Source: Colwellia demingiae (lineage in GTDB: Bacteria; Pseudomonadota; Gammaproteobacteria; Enterobacterales; Alteromonadaceae). Taken from it: DNA of 64,000 bases. The stretch spans positions 62,001 to 126,000 of the forward strand of contig NZ_VOLT01000004.1 of NCBI RefSeq assembly GCF_007954275.1, written 5' to 3'. Positions 56,762-64,000 of the stretch are shown here, piece by piece. How positions within the stretch are numbered: the stretch's first letter is position 1; every line of letters begins with the position of its first letter. The position numbers and the translations under genes were made by a program. The notes beneath the pieces were generated by a model. That model made no database searches. It was not told the DNA's origin and saw only the letters and a program-made list of their open reading frames with translations.

Positions 56762-59700
56762 ATGGCTAATAAAGATAACGACATTATTATATTGGGAGCA
56801 ACAGAAAATAATTTAAAAAATATAAATGTTCGAATTCCATTAAATAAAATAACTTGTATTACAGGGAAAAGTGGTTCAGGTAAATCCTCTTTAGTTGATG
56901 GAATTATTTCTAGGGAAGCTACTCGATTAAAAAAAATAACTAGTGGCATTGCTTCCGAGTATGATCTTTTAGTGAGACCAAGTTTTAAAGATATTCATAA
57001 TTTACCCAATTGTATTTCGGTCAAACAAGAATGTGTCATTAGAACTGAAAGTTCTAATGTAGCTACTTACTCTGGTTTAAATAATTATTTTAGAAAACTT
57101 TTCGTTGATAAAGGTCATATCATTTGTGCTTGTGGTGAAGAAGTTGATAACACCGTTTCAAGTAATCAAGTCGAGTCGATAGTTTATAAATTATTAGATG
57201 ACAGGGTTTATGATTTTTACTCTTTAATTATCAAAAATAAAAAAATTGAAATTGATAAAATTAAAAAATTTGCCATTTTACATAATGTAGAGTATTTCCA
57301 AGTAGATGGAAAAAATAAAAAAATAGATTTAAAATCTCTTGGTAAGTTAGACAAATTCAAAAATTTCACAGTCAAAGCTTATATTGGTTCTGTTGATAAA
57401 ACGAACCTATCAATGCTAAACCTCTATAAGTTCCCTATAAATACTATAGAAGTTTATAACTCTGCATCTTGTGTCCTTAACTTTTCATATCAGACCTTTT
57501 GTAGTGCTTGTTACCTAGAGTACCAAACTAAATCTATTTCCTTATTTACACGTAAGAACTTAAGTAAATTGTCGGGGTGTTGTCTCTATTGTGCAGGGAA
57601 AGGAGTGGGGAAATCATTCAACTTGGAAACATTAATCAATAAACGTGTATCAGTTGTTGATTTTAGTTTTTTAAATATACCTCATAACGGTAAATCATAT
57701 AAATATATAAATTTACAAAATACATATATTAAAAAATTCATTGTTGCTAATTCTATTGATAACGAAGTTGAATTTGAATTTTTATCTGAGAATAATAAAA
57801 TTCAATTTTTAGATTTTTTAAGTGAAAAATTAATAAAGTATATTGACCATCCAAAAGTTCAAGAATTTGTTATAGAGAACGAATGTAAAAAATGTAATGG
57901 TAGTGGATTTAATAGAAAAGCTACATCAGTATTCTATAGAAATACCAATATTTCCCAGCTTCTCAAGCTAACAATAATAGAAGCATTATCTTTTTTTAAT
58001 AATTATGGTATTGATTTAACAATAAAAGCATTACATAAGCTTTCTTTAGGTCATTTAAGTTTAGATCGAAAAACGACTACTTTAAGTGGTGGTGAATTAC
58101 AAAGATTAAAGTTAGTTGATGTATTAGCGAGAGAAGCTGATTCGTATTTGTTGATTATAGATGAACCCTCTATTGGGCTGCATAGGGATGATTTACAGAG
58201 TCTTCTGAAGGTATTTAAAGGCATTGTAAAAGAACAAAACACTTTGTTAATAATTGATCATAGCCCCTATGTTATAAGTCAATCTGATAATATTATTGAA
58301 ATTGGCCCCAGTTCTGGTGCTAAAGGTGGATATATTGTAAGTGGTGATAATAATAATGATCTTTTGGAAAAAATTGATTTGTGTAGGAATAAAGATAATG
58401 AGAACACCATATCTTTTGATAATATAAATTATAATAATATTATTGAACAGAGCATTACTTTACCTCTAAATAGGCTTACATGTTTAGTTGGTGTTTCGGG
58501 GAGTGGGAAGTCATCTTTAGCTTCATACATTAGCAAAAAAGGTAATGAAAGTTTCAATGAAGTAATAACATTGAACCAATTTGGAGTTAGTAAAAATAAG
58601 AGATCCACAATAGCCACCTATATTGGGCTATCGGATGAATTGAGGGAGCTTTATGCGCTCACTACCAAAGCAAAGCTTTTAGACTTATCTAAAAGTGAAT
58701 TTACTCCAAACAGTGCATTAGGGGCATGTGAAGTTTGTAATGGTGATGGAAAGCTCAATGACGTTGTTTGTTCTGGGTGCGATGGGAAAAAATTAAATCC
58801 TTACATTTTATCAATTCTGCTTGATGGTTTAAATATTTATGAGTTAAATAATATACCGATTAATGAATTAAAAGAGTTTGCACCTACAGTTTTTTCGAGT
58901 GTGAAAATTTGCCAATCCATTCAAATTCTTAATGACTTGGGGTTAAGTCATTTAACTTTTGGGACTGGAATACCAAATATTAGTGGTGGTGAAGCTCAAA
59001 GAATAAAATTGGCAAAGTACCTATTGGGAAATAGTCATTCTATTTTGAATGATGAACAGCATAATTTATTTATTTTAGATGAGCCGAGTCAAGGGTTAAA
59101 TCCTGAAGATTCGTTTAATGTTTTTAAAATAATAGATAATATATTAAGTTCGAACAATACAGTTTTAATAATAGAGCACAATGATGTATTAATAAAAAAT
59201 TCTGATTACATCATAGAACTAGGACCTAAAGCTGGAAATCTTGGTGGGGTTGTAAGCTTCTGTGGATCAACGAATGACTTTTTTCAACAAAATGAAAATC
59301 CAGATGAAAGCCTAGATGAAAGCCTAGATGAAGTCATTGATTCGGACGAGTTATATGCTTCTGCGGTGTTAAATAACACTGTTGACACATCATACTTTAC
59401 ACAATTAGATGAGTATTATTCTAAATTCAAAGTTATAAGTCCTGATGTTAATGTACTTAATTTTGATTTTAAAGTTGATTCTTATAATTACTATAAAGGT
59501 AATCACCCCAATAACGATTTGTTTTTTAACCCTTTTTGTTTTCAGTTTCAAAAATCTTCACTTGTATCATATGATGATATACAGAATGTTTTTTATCAGC
59601 TAAAAAAGTTTGGGATAACACATGTCGAGGTCGATGGTTTAAATATAGAAGTAGATAAGGCTCAATTTCATGTAGATAATACAAATTGTTGGAATGTAAT

Positions 59701-60340
59701 AGTTAAGTCACATACTTTTGAACAAGCGTTTGAGTTGGGGAATGGTTGGATAATTTTAAAAACACCATTAAATTTATTGCACTTAACAACTTCTTTATTA
59801 TCTATTGAGAATAAAGTAGTTGGTGTAAGGAAGATAACCAAGCAAAGCTTTAATTTATATTATAACAAATGTTCAACTTGTAATGGAAAGGGAAATATTA
59901 ATTTTTCAGATCTGCTTATAAGAAGCTCTAAAGAAAATGTTTTAGATGTTGCCTTCTATCACGAATTATTTGCTAAAGTAGTACAAGAAAAATTACTAAA
60001 AAAGTTAAAATTAATATTCTTAACTTTTAAGGAACAAAAATTATTCAACTTTAACAAACCTTTTGACCAATTCACAAGCTTAGAACTTAGTATTTTTCAT
60101 TACGGTTTACCTAGCCATAAGTTCTTGAAAAAAAATGGACGGAAATCAGCTAAAAGCGATTTTATTCAGTGGACTGGTATGACTGACTTTCTTATTAATA
60201 ATATGAAACATTTTACAAATGACATGAAAAAATCGTTTGAAAAGTCCTTACAAATTAAAAATTGTCCTGCTTGTTTAGGAAATAAATATAGTAATGAATT
60301 TAATTACTATTTAACTGAATTACATAATGATAAGTGCTGA
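56762..60340 (+). CDS. UvrA-like ABC ATPase, extended (1192 aa)
   Basis: Two ABC modules of UvrA type. Walker A 1 is GKSGSGKS (35-42) with signature LSGGELQ (441-447). Walker A 2 is GVSGSGKS (577-584) with ISGGEAQ (740-746). D-loops are IIDEPSIGLHRD and ILDEPSQGLNPE. Zinc modules lie in the first half (CSACYLEY, CLYCAGKG, CKKCNGSG) and second half (CEVCNGDG, CSGCDGKK). Housekeeping UvrA is ~940 aa. Here ~320 extra residues follow an Asp/Glu/Ser repeat linker and carry a third zinc module (C1037/C1040, C1168/C1171) without an ATPase. UvrA-like paralogues can give self-protection against DNA-binding compounds (DrrC), but some act in defence. Confidence 0.88.
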   Translation: MANKDNDIIILGATENNLKNINVRIPLNKITCITGKSGSGKSSLVDGIISREATRLKKITSGIASEYDLLVRPSFKDIHNLPNCISVKQECVIRTESSNVATYSGLNNYFRKLFVDKGHIICACGEEVDNTVSSNQVESIVYKLLDDRVYDFYSLIIKNKKIEIDKIKKFAILHNVEYFQVDGKNKKIDLKSLGKLDKFKNFTVKAYIGSVDKTNLSMLNLYKFPINTIEVYNSASCVLNFSYQTFCSACYLEYQTKSISLFTRKNLSKLSGCCLYCAGKGVGKSFNLETLINKRVSVVDFSFLNIPHNGKSYKYINLQNTYIKKFIVANSIDNEVEFEFLSENNKIQFLDFLSEKLIKYIDHPKVQEFVIENECKKCNGSGFNRKATSVFYRNTNISQLLKLTIIEALSFFNNYGIDLTIKALHKLSLGHLSLDRKTTTLSGGELQRLKLVDVLAREADSYLLIIDEPSIGLHRDDLQSLLKVFKGIVKEQNTLLIIDHSPYVISQSDNIIEIGPSSGAKGGYIVSGDNNNDLLEKIDLCRNKDNENTISFDNINYNNIIEQSITLPLNRLTCLVGVSGSGKSSLASYISKKGNESFNEVITLNQFGVSKNKRSTIATYIGLSDELRELYALTTKAKLLDLSKSEFTPNSALGACEVCNGDGKLNDVVCSGCDGKKLNPYILSILLDGLNIYELNNIPINELKEFAPTVFSSVKICQSIQILNDLGLSHLTFGTGIPNISGGEAQRIKLAKYLLGNSHSILNDEQHNLFILDEPSQGLNPEDSFNVFKIIDNILSSNNTVLIIEHNDVLIKNSDYIIELGPKAGNLGGVVSFCGSTNDFFQQNENPDESLDESLDEVIDSDELYASAVLNNTVDTSYFTQLDEYYSKFKVISPDVNVLNFDFKVDSYNYYKGNHPNNDLFFNPFCFQFQKSSLVSYDDIQNVFYQLKKFGITHVEVDGLNIEVDKAQFHVDNTNCWNVIVKSHTFEQAFELGNGWIILKTPLNLLHLTTSLLSIENKVVGVRKITKQSFNLYYNKCSTCNGKGNINFSDLLIRSSKENVLDVAFYHELFAKVVQEKLLKKLKLIFLTFKEQKLFNFNKPFDQFTSLELSIFHYGLPSHKFLKKNGRKSAKSDFIQWTGMTDFLINNMKHFTNDMKKSFEKSLQIKNCPACLGNKYSNEFNYYLTELHNDKC

Positions 60341-60971
60341 ATTAATTATGAGTGATAATTGTGAGTTTGACTTTTCAGATGTTGATTGTGATTTTCAAAC
60401 TAAATTTGCAAAGTTTTATAAAGTCCATAATAACGATGGAAATACATCAATTATCAAGGTTTTTAAAAAAGAGTATTGTGATTTTTTTTCTGAACATAAA
60501 TATAACCTATTAAAAAATATACGTTCAGAACTAATGATTTCTATTTTGAGTATAAATAACAAAATAAATAACCAGTATGTTGAATATGAGTATTTTGAAT
60601 CAATGACTTTAAAAGAGTGGCTCCATTCAGATTGCATTATAACGAAATCTTTATTGATTAATGTTATTAAGGATATGGCTGAGATTATTGATAAGTTTCA
60701 TCAAAACGATTTAGTTCATTTGGATATAGTAGGAAACTTTCTTATTAATACTGATGGTAAAATAAAACTTAATGACTATGATTATGTTGAGGAATTAGGT
60801 GGTTCAAAGAAAGGTAGAGTTGATTTACATTCATTTTTTGAACTTGTATATCGAATGATCCTTTTCGTTCATAAGAAAAAATCAACAAGAACAATAAATA
60901 TTAAATTTAATGATACGAATATTGATCACTCCTCATGTAAGAAATTTATAAGTAGTTTAGATCTTCAATAA
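60327..60971 (+). CDS. small kinase-like protein
   Basis: 214 aa from ATG 60327, overlapping the UvrA-like gene by 14 bp; ATG 60348 is an alternative. It has an ATP-lysine candidate K44 (SIIKVFK), a hinge-like MTLKEWL, the catalytic loop HLDIVGN (131-137) and DYD (150-152) instead of DFG. The glycine loop is not evident, and the activation segment is short. It looks like a minimal or degenerate member of the protein/LPS/aminoglycoside kinase fold. Last gene of the five-gene cluster. Confidence 0.6.
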   Translation: MISAELIMSDNCEFDFSDVDCDFQTKFAKFYKVHNNDGNTSIIKVFKKEYCDFFSEHKYNLLKNIRSELMISILSINNKINNQYVEYEYFESMTLKEWLHSDCIITKSLLINVIKDMAEIIDKFHQNDLVHLDIVGNFLINTDGKIKLNDYDYVEELGGSKKGRVDLHSFFELVYRMILFVHKKKSTRTINIKFNDTNIDHSSCKKFISSLDLQ

Positions 60972-61427
60972 ATGGAAAACCATTTAACATACCCGAAAGG
61001 CCCTATATCGTAGAGCATGGAAACTTTAGGAGATACATATAATAATATCACCTTGAACAAGTCATTCTGATTCGACTATTTTATAACCATTCCCCCAAAG
61101 CTTATATTAATTATACGATACTCTATCTGCTGCGCTATCATGATAGTTTTATTCGCAATATACTCACAGTCCAAGTTAATATGCTCGTATTTATTCAACG
61201 TTTTTGAAGTAAGATTCTGTTCAGGTAGCAGTTTCACGCTTCTGGGCATCCACCTTTGACACTAAAACCAGCAAAAAATAGACACCATTTAAGTAAAAAA
61301 ATTATTTTTTTGTCCTTTTCTGGGATTACTTGCCACAAAAGCCCACAATTTCATCTACTTCCTCACAAGCCTTAATTTTACTGGTGTTATAGCCAGTGTA
61401 TCCATATTCATTTTTCGTTTTCCTCAC
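60972..61427. other. non-coding boundary region holding the proposed right end
   Basis: About 450 bp without ORFs. The interior end motif CGCTTCTGGGCA is at 61237-61248 (inverse of the left-end repeat) and the proposed terminus ACCAGC...GACA is at 61267-61284. From 61285 the sequence is backbone upstream of mraZ, with no rnpB or other RNA gene recognised. Confidence 0.5.
61237..61284 (-). repeat. proposed right transposon end
   Basis: Read inward from 61284: TGTCTATTTTTTGCTGGT, then after 18 nt TGCCCAGAAGCG. These match the left end in order and orientation, apart from a 2-bp shorter internal motif and closer spacing. The outer five bases (CCATT) do not match those at the left (ACCCC). Confidence 0.55.
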
Positions 61428-61457
61428 TTGACAGATCGTTGCTTTTTTCACTAAACT
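61428..61457 (+). promoter_or_regulatory. mraZ operon promoter
   Basis: TTGACA at 61428 (perfect -35) and TAAACT at 61452 with an 18-bp spacer. It lies just ahead of the MraZ operator repeats and about 110 bp from the mraZ start. Confidence 0.7.
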
Positions 61458-61465
61458 GTAGCAAT

Positions 61466-61490
61466 GTGGAAAAAAGTGGAGAAATGTGGA
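61466..61490 (+). promoter_or_regulatory. MraZ operator, three direct repeats
   Basis: GTGGA occurs at 61466, 61476 and 61486, exactly 10 bp apart, directly downstream of the promoter. Known MraZ operators are GTGG-type direct repeats with this spacing, so this is the autoregulatory site of the division operon. Confidence 0.85.
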
Positions 61491-61565
61491 TCTTACCTTG
61501 TATTAGATATCACATTATCAATCACTTGTTTATTTATTGTTCAAAAAAGTGAAGTGACAACAGAT

Positions 61566-62024
61566 ATGTTTAGAGGCACTAGCGCAATTACGCTTGACAG
61601 CAAAAATAGGATCACGATACCTACTAAGTATCGTGAAGAGCTATTTGCTGATTGCCAAGGAAAAATGGTCTGTACGGTTGATATTCAACATCCGTGTTTA
61701 TTACTTTACCCTCTACCCGAATGGGAAGAAATTGAACTAAAACTGTGTAATTTATCAAGCATGAACCCGCAAGAGCGTTTATTGCAGCAAGTTATTTTAG
61801 GTAATGCTAGTGACTGCGAGATGGATAAAAACGGCAGGTTATTAATAAACGGTCCTTTAAGACAACATGCAAGTTTAGAAAAAAATGTCATGCTTGTTGG
61901 TCAATTGAAAAAATTTGAAATTTGGCATGACACAGCATGGCAATCGCAAATGCTTCAGGGCATTAGCAAAATACAATCGGGTGAAATTGAATTGACTGAA
62001 CGCCTACTAGATTTATCACTTTAG
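61566..62024 (+). CDS. mraZ: MraZ transcriptional regulator
   Basis: 152-aa DNA-binding protein that represses its own operon. The true start is ATG 61566, giving the family N-terminus [20 protein letters not shown]; the upstream 34 codons are in frame but do not belong to the family. Two AbrB-like halves are visible (~1-75 and ~77-145, with [18 protein letters not shown]). It is first in the dcw cluster, followed by rsmH after 71 bp. Confidence 0.95.
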   Translation: MFRGTSAITLDSKNRITIPTKYREELFADCQGKMVCTVDIQHPCLLLYPLPEWEEIELKLCNLSSMNPQERLLQQVILGNASDCEMDKNGRLLINGPLRQHASLEKNVMLVGQLKKFEIWHDTAWQSQMLQGISKIQSGEIELTERLLDLSL

Positions 62025-62095
62025 TTTTACCAAAGTCACTTTTTAAAAATAAATGCGCTAACACTTTCGCGAACAAAGGTTATAAAAATAATAAC

Positions 62096-63046
62096 ATGGA
62101 ATTAGACACCTCTCATATCTCAGTGCTGCTCAACGAAGCCGTTGATGGCTTAGCAATAACCGGTGACGGTTGCTTTATCGATTGTACTTTCGGTCGAGGC
62201 GGGCACTCGTCATTAATTCTTTCTAAGTTATCTGCCAATGGACGCTTAATTGCCATTGATCGTGATCCAACAGCAATTGTTGCGGCTGAAAAATTCAAAG
62301 ATGACTCTCGTTTTTTGATTGAGCATGAAGGTTTTGCCGCTTTAGCTGAAATTGCAGAAAAGCACCAGTTAACTGGTAAAGTTGATGGCATATTACTTGA
62401 TCTTGGAGTCTCTTCTCCCCAGCTCGATGAAGCTGAACGTGGTTTTAGCTTTATGAAAGATGGTCCACTTGATATGCGTATGGACACCAGTAAGGGCCAA
62501 ACAGCAGCAGAATGGCTAGCGGTTGCGGATGTTGAAGACATCACATGGGTATTACGTACTTTTGGTGAGGAAAAGCATGCTTGGCGAATTGCCAATGCGA
62601 TTGTAGATACTCGAGAAGAATCACCGTTAACCCGAACAAGTCAATTAGCAAAACTCATCAAAACCACAGCTCCCCAAAGAGAAATAAAAAAACATCCAGC
62701 AACACGAAGCTTTCAAGCTATTCGTATGTATATCAATAGTGAATTGGACCAAATTGAAAAAGCCCTTGTTGCTTCTCTTGACGTGCTATCAGAAGGCGGA
62801 CGTCTTGTTGTTATTAGTTTTCACTCACTGGAAGATCGCTTAGTTAAACAGTTTATGAAAAAACATTCACAAGGTAAAAAAGTACCTCGTGGTTTGCCAA
62901 TTAGTGAAGAAGAATTAAATAAGGGCAAAAAATTCGCGTTAATTGGTCGCAGATTAAAGCCAAGTCCAACGGAAGTTGAAGAAAATGTTCGCTCTCGTAG
63001 TTCAGTATTACGTGTTGCAGAGCGTTTAGAAAGAAACACTGATTAG
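62096..63046 (+). CDS. rsmH: 16S rRNA (cytosine-1402-N4)-methyltransferase RsmH
   Basis: 316 aa, standard length. The N-terminus [16 protein letters not shown] motif [32 protein letters not shown] and the C-terminal [14 protein letters not shown] are all family hallmarks. It methylates N4 of C1402 in 16S rRNA. Its stop lies 2 nt before ftsL. Confidence 0.97.
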   Translation: MELDTSHISVLLNEAVDGLAITGDGCFIDCTFGRGGHSSLILSKLSANGRLIAIDRDPTAIVAAEKFKDDSRFLIEHEGFAALAEIAEKHQLTGKVDGILLDLGVSSPQLDEAERGFSFMKDGPLDMRMDTSKGQTAAEWLAVADVEDITWVLRTFGEEKHAWRIANAIVDTREESPLTRTSQLAKLIKTTAPQREIKKHPATRSFQAIRMYINSELDQIEKALVASLDVLSEGGRLVVISFHSLEDRLVKQFMKKHSQGKKVPRGLPISEEELNKGKKFALIGRRLKPSPTEVEENVRSRSSVLRVAERLERNTD

Positions 63047-63048
63047 TT

Positions 63049-63357
63049 ATGGCTGCGCGTGCCTTAGTTTTTGATATTTGGCAAGATATTGTCCGTTATA
63101 GCGTTACTTATATTTTGTTGTTGTTTGTAGTGATGTCTTCGTTTTCTGTGATTTATTACAGTCATGTCAATCGACAGACAACCAGTGAACTTGAAATCTT
63201 ATTGTCACAAAAAGATGACTTAAATATTGAATGGCGCAATTTATTATTAGAACAAAGTAGTTTGGCTGAGCACAGCGCAATTGAGAGTAAAGCAAAAAAT
63301 CTATTGGATATGAAACGTCCTAATGGAAATTCGGAAGTGATTGTCACCTTGGAATAA
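63049..63357 (+). CDS. ftsL: cell division protein FtsL
   Basis: 102-aa single-pass inner-membrane protein. A short cytoplasmic N-terminus, membrane helix ~18-38 (VTYILLLFVVMSSFSVIYY) and periplasmic leucine-rich coiled coil (ELEILLSQKDDLNIEWRNLL) fit FtsL, which forms the FtsQLB complex at the septum. Position between rsmH and ftsI confirms it. Confidence 0.93.
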   Translation: MAARALVFDIWQDIVRYSVTYILLLFVVMSSFSVIYYSHVNRQTTSELEILLSQKDDLNIEWRNLLLEQSSLAEHSAIESKAKNLLDMKRPNGNSEVIVTLE

Positions 63358-63494
63358 AAACAGAACATAGGTGTAAGTTACTTGAGAGTACAAGTGCGTA
63401 GTTAAAAATATAGAAAAATTTAGTCGGGTTTAAGTCAGATATAAGCCGAGCCTAAGTTAGGCAATAGCAAAAGTAATAATATATATGGAGCGGT

Positions 63495-64000
63495 GTGAAT
63501 AAAAAAGCAGCCAAAAACAATAACCCACTAAATACCGCCCCATGGCGTTATTATTTAGTGCTGGCTGTTGTTGCTCTTATTTATATCAGTTTGATGGCGC
63601 GAACCGCCTATATCCAGATAATTGAACCTGAAATGCTGAAAAAACAAGGCGATTTACGCTCTTTGCGCGTTGCTGCTAATACTGTTCAACGCGGTTCAAT
63701 TGTTGATCGAAATGGCGCCGAGCTTGCCATCAGTGTACCCGTTGAAACGGTTTGGGCAGATCCTAAGATTATTATGGACAACAATGCCCTCGCTATGACC
63801 AAGCATTGGCAAGCCCTTGCAGACGTACTTGATCAAGATATAAACAAACTTATTGCTCGTGTGGTTAAAAATCCACGCAAACGTTTCATTTATTTAGAGC
63901 GTAAAATTTCGCCAGCGATGGCAAATTACATCAAAGAATTAAAAATCCCAGGAATACACTTACGTAAAGAGTCGAAGCGCTTTTATCCTACGGGTGAAAT
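63495..64000 (+). CDS. ftsI: peptidoglycan transpeptidase FtsI (PBP3), 3' truncated by window
   Basis: The first ~168 residues of FtsI are visible, starting with GTG at 63495 behind TGGAG. They hold a cytoplasmic basic tail, membrane helix (YYLVLAVVALIYISLMART), and the start of the PBP dimerisation domain with RGSIVDRNGAELAIS. It is essential for septal wall synthesis. The catalytic domain lies beyond the window. Confidence 0.93.
   Translation, partial: MNKKAAKNNNPLNTAPWRYYLVLAVVALIYISLMARTAYIQIIEPEMLKKQGDLRSLRVAANTVQRGSIVDRNGAELAISVPVETVWADPKIIMDNNALAMTKHWQALADVLDQDINKLIARVVKNPRKRFIYLERKISPAMANYIKELKIPGIHLRKESKRFYPTGE

Larger units (their letters stand above)
17880..61284. mobile_element. 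Tn7-like transposon with about 37 kb of defence-rich cargo (limits proposed)
   Basis: The tnsA-tnsB-tnsC-tniQ operon lies at the left edge. The proposed left end reads TGTCGCTAAAATGCTGGT from 17880. The proposed right end, read inward from 61284, is TGTCTATTTTTTGCTGGT. Inside each end, in the same inward orientation, is TGCCCAG(TT)AAGCG: 17962 and a relative at 17985 on the left, 61248-61237 on the right. Seeing both the terminal and internal motifs inverted supports these limits. Against them: flanks ACCCC and CCATT do not match as a 5-bp duplication. The tns operon also points outward with tnsA facing the cargo, unlike Tn7. The backbone is intact on both sides, with the acyl-CoA dehydrogenase terminator left and the mraZ promoter right. 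Confidence 0.6.

Noticed and set aside
56762-60340. Housekeeping uvrA
   Set aside because: Too long, divergent zinc modules, an extra C-terminal domain and a tailoring-enzyme context. It is a paralogue.
17880-61284. CRISPR-associated transposon (CAST)
   Set aside because: No repeat-spacer array and no Cas gene (cas5, cas6, cas7, cas8 or cas12k) is present anywhere in the window. The TniQ is of long TnsD type.
60972-61427. rnpB or another structured RNA upstream of mraZ
   Set aside because: rnpB lies near mraZ in some gammaproteobacteria, but its conserved core (GAGGAAAGTCC) is absent here.
62113-62595. Minus-strand ORF of 160 codons
   Set aside because: Shadow of rsmH in the opposite frame; no ribosome site and no family-like sequence. 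The same holds for similar frames over the RND pump, the ABC-3C ATPase and DrmA-like genes.

Overview
The window reads as chromosome of an AT-rich marine gammaproteobacterium, most likely Colwelliaceae or a close alteromonad. The basis is base composition, the type of housekeeping genes and a short dispersed-repeat style; this is inference, since no rRNA or tRNA is present. It falls into three parts: left chromosomal backbone (1-17.86 kb), a dense accessory island of about 43 kb (17.88-61.28 kb), and the start of the division and cell-wall cluster on the right (61.4-64 kb: mraZ, rsmH, ftsL, ftsI).

Left backbone: the end of a histidine-rich TonB-dependent receptor, a CvfB-like S1 RNA-binding protein, an RND efflux pair, a small MITE-like repeat, a Bax-type glucosaminidase, a TPR hybrid histidine kinase broken by one in-frame stop codon, a coiled-coil membrane protein, a DyP peroxidase, a secreted transglutaminase-like protein and a long DmdC/FadE-type acyl-CoA dehydrogenase.

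Island: a Tn7-like transposition module (tnsA, a 47-codon ORF, tnsB, a short tnsC, tniQ/tnsD; all minus strand) sits at the left edge with its operon pointing outward. Candidate ends are at 17880 (TGTC...GCTGGT) and 61284 (its inverted counterpart). Both carry an internal inward-facing TGCCCAG..AAGCG repeat, but no 5-bp target duplication is visible. The cargo looks almost wholly devoted to conflict functions. In order: a half-length HsdS with a catalytically dead HsdM-like protein and a small partner behind two operator palindromes; a minus-strand cassette of unknown proteins with an XRE regulator; a GmrSD-like DUF262/DUF1524 protein; a DISARM-related operon (DrmA and DrmB homologues) that lacks the expected methylase and PLD genes and carries two SF1 helicases, a NERD nuclease, a CoiA-like nuclease and an unknown 503-residue protein; a TPR-CHAT protease with two unknown partners; a prokaryotic viperin with two small ORFs; a DUF4145-Sel1-SEC-C protein; an ABC three-component system; and a five-gene cluster (Cys/Gly-tailed DUF1399-like protein, TauD-like dioxygenase, methyltransferase, large UvrA-like ATPase, small kinase-like protein).

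The best candidates for undescribed biology are the five-gene UvrA-like/dioxygenase cluster (54.7-61.0 kb), the DrmAB-NERD-CoiA operon (33.4-43.9 kb), the TPR-CHAT trio (44.0-48.2 kb), and the dead type I methylase with half specificity subunit beside the tns genes (24.2-26.6 kb).

From 31.2 kb to 61.0 kb every gene is on the plus strand with short gaps or overlaps. The systems are stacked head to tail.
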